Shown: in pieces, positions 1-6,984 of the stretch
How positions within the stretch are numbered: position 1 is the stretch's first letter
How the letters are laid out: each line of letters begins with the position of its first letter
Assembly (NCBI GenBank): GCA_958295845.1
Contig: OY282376.1
Location: 3,919,022 to 3,983,021 of the forward strand
DNA from: Caldilineaceae bacterium
Lineage (GTDB): Bacteria; Chloroflexota; Anaerolineae; Caldilineales; Caldilineaceae
Direction of reading: 5' to 3'
DNA length: 64,000 nt
The notes under the pieces: generated by a model
Database searches by the model: none
What the model was told of the DNA's origin: nothing
Seen by the model: only the letters and a program-made list of their open reading frames with translations
Program-made: the position numbers and the translations under genes

Positions 1-1620
1 GAAGACGAGCAGATCGGGGTTGTCGAAACCGCAGAAGATCAGATCAAGGTAGCCGTCGCGGTTGATGTCGGCGGCGCAAACGCCGTGCGCCCGGTCTGTG
101 GGGAGAATCGATGAGGGTTCGTCCGCAAAGCCCTGCGGCCCGTTCAGGAGCAGATAGGAGCCCGGGTCGCGGTCTACCGAGTTTTCCGACGCGTTGGCGA
201 GAACGATGTCGACTAAGCCGTCGTCATTGAAATCACAGCAGAGGGCTTCGACCGCGCCCCAGCCGGGCAGCTCCTTCCGCCTTTCCGGGGAAAACCCGTC
301 GGCCTCACCAAAGTAAATGTAGGGGCTGATGTTGCCGAGGCGGTTACGGCCGAAGTGGTTGACAAAGATTACATGAGGCAAGGCTTCCGGGCCAGCCTTG
401 GCAACCAGGACGCGGCGGGCGTCCTGGCAAGGCAGCCTGACCGGCTCGGGGTCGACACCTGTGCGCGTGCCGCGGTAGATGAGTGAGTCGGCGCTGTAGG
501 ATTCAGCGGTATAGCTCTGGCAGAGGATCACCTCAGCGCAGCCGTCTCCGTTCAGGTCTGCAGCGGCGATGTCGCAAGCGTGATGGCTGCTTAGCGGTGT
601 GCGCCGGGTTTCGTCAAAACCCTGCCCGCTCCCCCAATAGATCCACGAGCGCTCTCCCTCTTCACAAGGTTCGCGGCAGGCCAGCACCAGGTCGTCGAAA
701 CCATTGCCGTTGACGTCTCCCACCGTCACCGCCATGGCGTTAGAGCAGTACAGCCTCAGAGGCGAGCCAAGGCGCCTGCCGGCTTCGACAGGCACAAGAA
801 GAACGCTCTGTGACCGGGGTAGGAACAGGTGGGGAACGCCGTCCAGGTGGACGATACCAGCCAGCGGCTTTGCTTCCTCGACGTGCTCGGCGTACTGAAC
901 CGCCGACTCGGTTGCGGGGGCGTGCGCCACTTCGGGGTCGCTGCAGACAGACGCACGCTCAGCGTTGATGCCATCGGCGCCGCCCCAATAAATGGTTACG
1001 CCGCCGTTGTCTGAACGGACGACCAGGTCGGCATAGCCGTCGCCGTCGAGGTCGCAGGCGGCCAGTTGATCGGCAACGATGTCGAGATCGACGAACCTGT
1101 GCGGTTCGAATCCCAATTCGGTCTGATAGAAGAGGCGCAGCTTACCCTGGCTGACGAAAGCCAGGTCAGGGCGGCCGTCGCCGTCGAAGTCGGCGGCTGC
1201 CACCGACTCGCATTGCGGGACGGGCAACTGCTGCTGGCGCCGTTCGCTCATGCCATCGGGGGCGCCGTAGTAGATGATGGCGTTGAGGTCGGGGCGAATG
1301 CCGTTGTTGCGCATCCCCAGAATGAGATCATCGTAGCCGTCCCCGTTGAGATCGGCGATCGCGCCTGTCCAGGCTCCCTCTGACGGCAGCTCGGTACGGC
1401 TCGCGTCCCCAAGCGGGTCATCATAAACATAGGCCGGTGGACGCTCCTGGTGGTTCTGGCTGTTGCAGAATAACAGGTCCAGGTGGCCGTTGCCGTTGAG
1501 GTCGTATTGGTGAATGCGTTGCAGCACGCCGGCGCGGGAAACATACAGGTTCTGGCCGGCGTTGCCGAATTGGCCCACGCGGAAGTCATTGAAGCCGCGG
1601 GTAGTCCAGGTGAAGGTCAT
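1..1620 (-). CDS. FG-GAP/VCBS repeat protein, N-terminal part (runs off left edge)
   Basis: An open frame of 540 codons starts at the ATG whose complement is at 1618-1620 and has no stop before the window edge, so the C-terminus is missing. It contains about eight calcium-loop motifs of the FG-GAP/VCBS type, for example DLNGDGYDDL, DFDGDGRPDL, DLDGDGYADL, DVNGNGFDDL and DINRDGYLDL, each followed by a hydrophobic strand (LILG, LAFV, LVVR). This spacing is typical of an integrin-alpha-like beta-propeller that binds Ca2+ through the DxDxDG loops. The first residues show no signal peptide, which is odd for a family that is usually extracellular; the true start could differ. The ligand is unknown. 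It is divergent from the deformylase-like gene. Confidence 0.82.
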   Translation of the reverse strand, partial: MTFTWTTRGFNDFRVGQFGNAGQNLYVSRAGVLQRIHQYDLNGNGHLDLLFCNSQNHQERPPAYVYDDPLGDASRTELPSEGAWTGAIADLNGDGYDDLILGMRNNGIRPDLNAIIYYGAPDGMSERRQQQLPVPQCESVAAADFDGDGRPDLAFVSQGKLRLFYQTELGFEPHRFVDLDIVADQLAACDLDGDGYADLVVRSDNGGVTIYWGGADGINAERASVCSDPEVAHAPATESAVQYAEHVEEAKPLAGIVHLDGVPHLFLPRSQSVLLVPVEAGRRLGSPLRLYCSNAMAVTVGDVNGNGFDDLVLACREPCEEGERSWIYWGSGQGFDETRRTPLSSHHACDIAAADLNGDGCAEVILCQSYTAESYSADSLIYRGTRTGVDPEPVRLPCQDARRVLVAKAGPEALPHVIFVNHFGRNRLGNISPYIYFGEADGFSPERRKELPGWGAVEALCCDFNDDGLVDIVLANASENSVDRDPGSYLLLNGPQGFADEPSSILPTDRAHGVCAADINRDGYLDLIFCGFDNPDLLVF

Positions 1621-1846
1621 GGGTTGAGACTGTAAACTGTAAGAAAGGCATTGTCAATCCGCGATTTGTCGACTTGGGCCCGCTGAATTGCATTCTGACT
1701 CAATCCGCAGGCACTCTGCACAGTTCATTGAGAACGAATGTAGGGTAGACGAAGATGCCAATCTTCACTATACTCTCTAACAGATTTCCGCAGTCCACAG
1801 TATAGATAAATCCTCTTGCCTTGGATACGTAGTCAGGAGCGATCAG

Positions 1847-2347
1847 ATGGCAGTTAAGCAGGTTCTCTTGCTGGGACATCCGAAACTGTACGAAGTCTGC
1901 GAGCCGGTGCGGCCCGATGAAGTTGAAGGCCTGGAACCGGTGGTCCAGGATCTGCATGACACCCTGTTTGATTTTCGGGCCAAATATGGCGTCGGCCGTG
2001 CTATTGCAGCCCCCCAGATCGGGGTTATGAAACGCCTCGTCTACATGTATATTTCCTCACCTACGGTCTTCTTCAATCCCGTCCTCGACCAGCAGAGCCA
2101 AGAGATGATCACGATGTGGGACGACTGCATGTGCTTTCCCGATCTGGTCGTTAAGGTCCAGCGTCACAAGGAATGCCGGATAACTTTCCGTGACCAGGAC
2201 TGGCAGGAGCAGACAATGTTTCTCGAAAAAGATCTGTCGGAGCTGTTGCAGCACGAATGCGATCATCTGGACGGCGTGCTGGCCGTATCAAGGGCGATTG
2301 ACGCGCAGTCCTTTGCCTTGCGCAGTCAAGTGGAGTTCCTGGACTGA
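1847..2347 (+). CDS. def: Peptide deformylase-like protein (divergent)
   Basis: The 166-residue product matches the length and layout of peptide deformylase, which removes the formyl group from nascent N-terminal methionine. Motif 3 is intact (QHECDHLDG near residue 137), giving two His metal ligands and the catalytic Glu. Motif 1 appears as GVGRAIAAPQIG, with two residues more than the usual GxGLAAxQ. Motif 2, normally EGCLS, reads DDCMC, so the Cys metal ligand is kept while its neighbours differ. An AGGAG lies 8 bases before the ATG. It stands alone, without fmt or priA beside it. It may be a second, divergent deformylase or may act on another formyl or amide substrate. Confidence 0.8.
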   Translation: MAVKQVLLLGHPKLYEVCEPVRPDEVEGLEPVVQDLHDTLFDFRAKYGVGRAIAAPQIGVMKRLVYMYISSPTVFFNPVLDQQSQEMITMWDDCMCFPDLVVKVQRHKECRITFRDQDWQEQTMFLEKDLSELLQHECDHLDGVLAVSRAIDAQSFALRSQVEFLD

Positions 2348-2904
2348 ATTCGTAGTCCTCTTCTTAGGGATCCACCTATTCTAAGACGGAAGGCCAATCT
2401 ACTGCCCCGATCTCTTTTTGCCTACGAATCTTAGTTATCCAGCCTGATTCCGCTCGGGAAGTTCCTGCACCAACTGCCCGCTGGCCGGAACCGTCCCTGT
2501 CAAATCTAGAGTAAGTGGCTCTCGCGTCCCGGAGAAATCGGCGCGCGCCAGGCTGCGCTGAAGGCGCGATGATGTTAGACTGTCATTGTGTCCACGCCAG
2601 TAACTTTGCCAACTGTAGGAAGAGCCTCTTTACACTCAGCCAATCCATTGAAGCGGGAACTCTTGATGTTCAAATTGGGCCGTCTATCAGACCTGGGCGG
2701 TACGACAAGGCACTTAGTAATTGAACCAGAAGTCGGTAGCCTATGACGGGGATGAACACTTGATGGAAACGATTGGCTTACTGTCTCGTTGTGATCAGAA
2801 TCCAACAGGTAGTTGTGCATGGGACATGAACCGTCTTCATTTGCAGTCATTTATCGTTGAAATGAAACTTGACCATAGGTTGTAACCATTCGCAGGAGGA
2901 AGTG
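2348..2904. other. Intergenic region, no gene recognised
   Basis: These 557 bases hold only short frames on both strands with no recognisable motif or ribosome binding site. I see no tRNA, no strong terminator hairpin and no direct repeats. The last 15 bases carry the AGGAGG that serves the aldolase gene. It may contain the promoter of the downstream five-gene cluster, but I cannot pick a convincing -35/-10 pair. Confidence 0.5.
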
Positions 2905-3630
2905 ATGTCAGACGGCGCGTCTCTGAAGGAACGCATTCGCAGGGGAGACATCGTGATCGGTGTGTCCGCCCCATTTGACGCCGATAAGGACCAATTGGAA
3001 GAGATACTGAGCAAGGACAGCTACGACTTCCTGTCGGTGGACAGCCAGCATTCGCCCTACAACGAAGAGCGGGTCGTGGAGATCTGCGGGCTGGCAGCGG
3101 AGTTGGGTATCCCGGTCCAGTTTCGCATCAAGCACACGCGGCACGCTTATCTGATCGGCAATATCCTCGATCTGGGCCCGCTCGGCATCGAGATTCCCAT
3201 TGTTGAGGAGGAGGCGACTGTGGATGAGGCGTTGGAAGCCTTCTACTACCCCCAGGTCGGCAGGAGGAGTTGGGGTGGCGCGGCGCGTTATGGCATCGAA
3301 GAGCGCGGCGATCGGCTGGCGTACGCGGACTGGTGGAACCGCACGGGAATTCTGTGTCTTCAGATGGAGTCGGTTCGGGCCGTAACCAATGTACGCAAAC
3401 TGGCCAAGCCAGGGGTCGACTGTTTGACCTGGGGACCGAACGACCTGCTCTATGACCTGGAAGCGCATCCGGAGCATCCATTCAAGAGCGTTGACGACTG
3501 TGTGCGCCACGCGCTCAAGCAGCTGCAGGGCGCGGACGCCAAAATCAGTTTCAGGAGCTATTTGCCCGAGCATCGAAACAAGTATATCGACATGGGCGTC
3601 ACAGTGTTGATGGAAAGCCCGATAGCTTGA
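2905..3630 (+). CDS. HpcH/HpaI-family aldolase
   Basis: The 241-residue product resembles class II pyruvate aldolases (HpcH/HpaI/citrate lyase beta family), metal-dependent enzymes that cleave or form 2-keto-3-deoxy or related acids with pyruvate. Visible landmarks are VDSQHSPYN (the His region), FRIKHT, LGPLGIEIPIV, the metal-binding Glu in LQMESV and the Asp in GVDCLTWGPNDLL. The start chosen is the ATG with AGGAGGA 5 bases upstream; a frame 12 codons longer exists but lacks this site. It is the first gene of a same-strand cluster with an NHL propeller, PhyH oxygenase, bicupin and epimerase, suggesting breakdown of a sugar acid or similar organic acid. The substrate cannot be read from sequence. 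Confidence 0.85.
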   Translation: MSDGASLKERIRRGDIVIGVSAPFDADKDQLEEILSKDSYDFLSVDSQHSPYNEERVVEICGLAAELGIPVQFRIKHTRHAYLIGNILDLGPLGIEIPIVEEEATVDEALEAFYYPQVGRRSWGGAARYGIEERGDRLAYADWWNRTGILCLQMESVRAVTNVRKLAKPGVDCLTWGPNDLLYDLEAHPEHPFKSVDDCVRHALKQLQGADAKISFRSYLPEHRNKYIDMGVTVLMESPIA

Positions 3631-3746
3631 ACCCATTTTTCGCCAAGATAGCTGCCGTCAGCCTGACCTGAGACACATTGAGGGCGGCAGGAATTCTTCC
3701 ACATAAGGAAGCGGAAAAAATTCTCTTGTGATTGGGGAGGAGTGAG

Positions 3747-4604
3747 ATGGCAGCGACTGGTGGCGGTTTCGAATTTGAGGTAGTCGAGGGGTGGGGACAG
3801 GGTCCGGAAGGAAGAGTTTTCGGCGGGGTGACGCCATCGGTGGCAACCGACTCGAGCGACCGCGTGTACATCGCCCGGCGCGATCCGCCGGCCATTCTGG
3901 TCTATGATCGTGAGGGCAATTATCTGACCGAATGGGGCGGCAACCTCTTCAAGAACCCGCACAGTGTCTGGTTCAACGAACAGGACCAGTTGTACGTGGC
4001 CGACGTCGATGACCATACGGTTCGCAAGCTCAACACTGACGGACAGGTGTTGCAGACGCTGGGCACAGCCGACATAGTTGGCGAGCCCGGCCAGCCGTTC
4101 AACCGACCGACCTGGGCGGTGGAGGCGCCGGGGGGCGACATCTATGTGTCGGATGGATACGGCCAGTTTCGTGTGCACCGCTTCTCCGCGGACGGGACGC
4201 TGCTGCGGTCGTGGGGAGAGGAGGGCACGGGTCCTGGACAGTTCGCTTTGCCCCACTGCCTGCGCGTGGACAGCCGCGGGCGCGTGCTGGTCCTGGACCG
4301 CGAGAACAGACGCATGCAGATCTTCGATGCGGAGGGCACGTACGAGGGCGAGTGGCCGGACCTGGACGGCCCCAACGATCTCTACATCGACCATGAAGAC
4401 AACGTCTTTATCGCCGAGGGCAGGTACCGTATCAGTGTCTTCGACCTGGATGGCGAGTTGCTGGCGCGCTGGGGCGAGCAAGGCGATGCGCCGGGTCAGT
4501 TTGCCAATGGCCCGCATGGGCTGTGGCTGGACTCGCACGGGGACCTGTATGTGGCGGAGGTGCCATTTCTCGACAACCGGCTTCAGAAATTTACGCGGGT
4601 ATGA
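3747..4604 (+). CDS. NHL-repeat beta-propeller protein
   Basis: The 285-residue protein is built from about six NHL-type repeats, seen in stretches such as DSSDRVYIARRDPPAILVYD, DVDDHTVRKLNTDGQVL, DSRGRVLVLDRENRRMQIF and DSHGDLYVAEV. The repeats fold as a six-bladed propeller related to peptidyl-alpha-hydroxyglycine lyase-like and SMP-30-like proteins. No signal peptide is visible, so it is likely cytoplasmic. The ATG at 3747 has GGGGAGG 6 bases upstream; an in-frame TTG at 3732 has none. It ends 15 bases before the PhyH gene, which supports co-transcription. It may be a lactonase or lyase of the pathway or a non-catalytic binding protein. Confidence 0.8.
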   Translation: MAATGGGFEFEVVEGWGQGPEGRVFGGVTPSVATDSSDRVYIARRDPPAILVYDREGNYLTEWGGNLFKNPHSVWFNEQDQLYVADVDDHTVRKLNTDGQVLQTLGTADIVGEPGQPFNRPTWAVEAPGGDIYVSDGYGQFRVHRFSADGTLLRSWGEEGTGPGQFALPHCLRVDSRGRVLVLDRENRRMQIFDAEGTYEGEWPDLDGPNDLYIDHEDNVFIAEGRYRISVFDLDGELLARWGEQGDAPGQFANGPHGLWLDSHGDLYVAEVPFLDNRLQKFTRV

Positions 4605-4619
4605 AACAAGGGGCGGACC

Positions 4620-5390
4620 ATGCTCAGCGACCAACAGATCCTACACTTTGAAACCTTCGGCTTTCTTCTGCTGCATGGGCTTCTCTCGGCGGCCGAAATC
4701 GGCGAAATTCGTCACGCCGCCGACGAACTGTGGCGGGAAGAGCGAGGCGGGAGTCCAGACAAGGGCGAGTACCAGCATATTGCGCCCTTCATCGAGGCCA
4801 GCCGAGAGCTCGCCGGGCTGGTGGAAGACGACCGCATCTACCTGACTATTGAAAAGCTTCTGGGCGCCGACTTCGTGTGGGGCGGCTCCGAGGGCAACAA
4901 GGGCAGCTTCAACGAAACGCAGAGCCATGGGTGGCATTGCGACCGGCCTGGGGAAGAGGAGCCGGACTATGTGCGGATAAAGGTGATGCTGTATCTGACG
5001 CCTACGAAGAAAGACGCGGGGGCGTTGCGCGTTATGCCGGGTTCGCACCGTCCTCCGTTCTATTATCAGCTGGAAAGGCTCAATCCCATTCAGGCCAAGC
5101 CGGAACTGATGCCCTTCGGCGTGCCCGGCCCTGAATTGCCCGGCTGCGCGCTGGAGGTGGAGCCGGGCGACGCGGTCTTTTTCAATCAGTACCTGTATCA
5201 CGCCGTCTTCGGCAAGCAGGTGGACAGGCGATACATCGCGCTGAAGTTTGCAGCGAAGCCGACGGTGGCGCGTCACTACGAGGGCCTGAAAAAGCACGGG
5301 GCCTTCTCCTTTCACCGGTCATTTGTGGACCGGTCGCGACCGCGCATTCGACAGATGACTGAACTCTTGCCGGCCGAGGACTGGCCTTAA
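4620..5390 (+). CDS. Phytanoyl-CoA dioxygenase family protein
   Basis: The product (256 residues) is a 2-oxoglutarate and Fe(II)-dependent oxygenase of the PhyH family. The iron triad is visible: His106 and Asp108 in WHCDRP, and His194 in YLYHAVFG, with Arg204 in RRYIALKF as the likely 2-oxoglutarate anchor. The N-terminal LHFETFGFLLLHGLLS matches the usual start of the family. These enzymes hydroxylate small organic molecules, and family members are often found beside sugar or osmolyte catabolic genes in marine and sponge-associated bacteria. Its place between an NHL propeller and a bicupin suggests it activates the cluster's substrate; that is inference. Confidence 0.88.
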   Translation: MLSDQQILHFETFGFLLLHGLLSAAEIGEIRHAADELWREERGGSPDKGEYQHIAPFIEASRELAGLVEDDRIYLTIEKLLGADFVWGGSEGNKGSFNETQSHGWHCDRPGEEEPDYVRIKVMLYLTPTKKDAGALRVMPGSHRPPFYYQLERLNPIQAKPELMPFGVPGPELPGCALEVEPGDAVFFNQYLYHAVFGKQVDRRYIALKFAAKPTVARHYEGLKKHGAFSFHRSFVDRSRPRIRQMTELLPAEDWP

Positions 5391-5430
5391 TGATTGTAGG
5401 GGAACCGACGCTAGCCTCGGAGATGACACC

Positions 5431-6165
5431 ATGACAACAGTTGTGAACTGGAGAGAGGCGCAGCCGGTGGTCAGCCATGAGAGCGCCATCGTCTGGAGCT
5501 GTCTGCAGCCCAAGCCCAGTGACAAGGTGGCAGCGAGGCAGCCGGCTGCTGGCGAGACGCTGGAGAAGCTGGGCGTATTCACGGTGCACGCCGTGCAGGG
5601 GCGCAATCAGTCGGATTATCATAGACACGCGAACCGGGAGCAGCTCTACTACATCCTCGACGGCGCCGGGCAGATATTGTGCGGCGATATACTGGCCCCG
5701 ATTGAGGAGGGGGACATCATATATCTGCCGTCCGGGCAGTACCACCAGGTGTTCAACACAGGGGACGGTTGGCTGCATCACCACGTGATCAACATGCCAG
5801 TTGACGGCGACGGCGGCCGGTTCGTGAGTCGCAACTGGCGCGACGTAGCGCCGGTGAGCGACGGGTCGGGTGCGGTACGCTGGCATCTGCTCGCCACCGA
5901 TACAGAAGAGGACGGCGGCTGTCTGCGTGGCCTGGCCTTCATCGATCGGGAGATGGTGCAGCCGCGGCGGCGGTCCGCCGAACGGAACTCGCAGGACGTG
6001 GAGCAGATCTACTATGTGATCGCCGGCGCGGGCACGATGGTTGCAGACGGCCAGGTGACTTCGATGCGAGAAGGCGATGCCATTCACCTGTTACCGGGAA
6101 CGACATACCATATAAATAACAGTGACGAGACGTGGCTGACCTACTTGATTGTCGCCACACGCTAG
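5431..6165 (+). CDS. Two-domain cupin protein
   Basis: The 244-residue protein has two cupin barrels. The first carries the metal-binding motif as YHRHANREQLYYILDG with the later His in YLPSGQYHQVFN; the second has EQIYYVIAGAGTMVADGQ and HLLPGTTYHINN but lacks the HxH pair (SAERNSQDVEQ in its place), so only the N-terminal site looks able to bind metal fully. Bicupins include dioxygenases, isomerases and decarboxylases. It lies 40 bases after the PhyH gene and 10 bases before the epimerase gene. A weak GGAG lies 8 bases before the ATG. Function within the cluster is unknown. Confidence 0.8.
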   Translation: MTTVVNWREAQPVVSHESAIVWSCLQPKPSDKVAARQPAAGETLEKLGVFTVHAVQGRNQSDYHRHANREQLYYILDGAGQILCGDILAPIEEGDIIYLPSGQYHQVFNTGDGWLHHHVINMPVDGDGGRFVSRNWRDVAPVSDGSGAVRWHLLATDTEEDGGCLRGLAFIDREMVQPRRRSAERNSQDVEQIYYVIAGAGTMVADGQVTSMREGDAIHLLPGTTYHINNSDETWLTYLIVATR

Positions 6166-6175
6166 GGAGTAGCTG

Positions 6176-6859
6176 ATGAGAGTTCTGATTACGGGCGCTT
6201 CGGGCGCGGTCGGCGTAGTTCTGGTGAACGGTCTGCGCGACCGCTACAGTTTGCGGGGTTTCGACCGCGTGCCCATGGATGAACTGGACGACATGTTTGT
6301 GGGTGAATTGACCGATTTCGGGGCGGTGGCCAGGGCGACTCAGGACATGGAAGCGGTTGTCCATCTGGCCGGGAACCCGCTGGGTTCCGCCCCGTGGGAG
6401 GAGATCCTGAACAGCAATATCATTGGGACCTATAACCTCTTCGAGGCGGCGCGTCAAAGCGGCGTGCGCCGTGTCGTCTTCGCCAGTCGCGCAGGTCTGC
6501 TGGCCCCCTACCCCGAGGAGATTACGCGCACGATCGATATGCTGCCGCGACCGGAAAGCTATTATTCAATTAGCAAAGTTTTCGGCGAGAATCTGGGCTA
6601 CATGTATGCGAGCCAGTTTGGCCTCGAGTGCGTTTCGGTTCGCATTGGCAACGTGCGCGCCGACCGGCCGCAGGCCGAGCATCCGCACCACCTCAGCCAC
6701 GTCGATATTGTGCGGGTATTCGAACGGGCGGTGATTCAGCCGGAGATAGAGTACGAGGTGGTATTCGGCGTTTCCGGGGGCGAGTGGCCGCTCTATGACA
6801 TGGAACACGGGCGCAGGGCGATCGGATATGAACCGGAAAATCCAAGCGCGAGTCGATAA
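6176..6859 (+). CDS. NAD-dependent epimerase/dehydratase (extended SDR)
   Basis: The 227-residue product begins with MRVLITGASGAVG, the Rossmann GxxGxxG of extended short-chain dehydrogenases, followed by an acidic DR after the second strand (NAD preference). The catalytic Tyr and Lys are in YYSISK near residue 125. It is shorter than sugar-nucleotide epimerases (about 310 residues) and closer in length to uronate dehydrogenase-like members (about 265), which oxidise free sugar acids. AGGGAG lies upstream of the ATG. It closes the five-gene cluster, and its stop lies inside an 8-bp hairpin. Confidence 0.82.
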   Translation: MRVLITGASGAVGVVLVNGLRDRYSLRGFDRVPMDELDDMFVGELTDFGAVARATQDMEAVVHLAGNPLGSAPWEEILNSNIIGTYNLFEAARQSGVRRVVFASRAGLLAPYPEEITRTIDMLPRPESYYSISKVFGENLGYMYASQFGLECVSVRIGNVRADRPQAEHPHHLSHVDIVRVFERAVIQPEIEYEVVFGVSGGEWPLYDMEHGRRAIGYEPENPSASR

Positions 6860-6870
6860 TAGCGACTCGC
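6848..6870. repeat. Inverted repeat at end of the catabolic cluster
   Basis: GCGAGTCG and CGACTCGC form an 8-bp perfect stem with a 7-base loop that overlaps the epimerase stop codon. No T-run follows, so it is either a weak terminator or a 3' end stabiliser for the cluster mRNA. Confidence 0.45.
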
Positions 6871-6984
6871 GAATCGTGGATCACAGACATCGGCAATGTG
6901 TTATAATCCCTAAGAAGAGTTCTTTGGCCAAAGGCGTTCGGAAACCATGATTGTGCACGGCTGGGTTCTCGTTCTGATATCTCG

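Noticed and set aside
3558..4634. 358-codon open frame on the minus strand
   Set aside because: It is antisense to the NHL-propeller gene and shows no recognisable domain.
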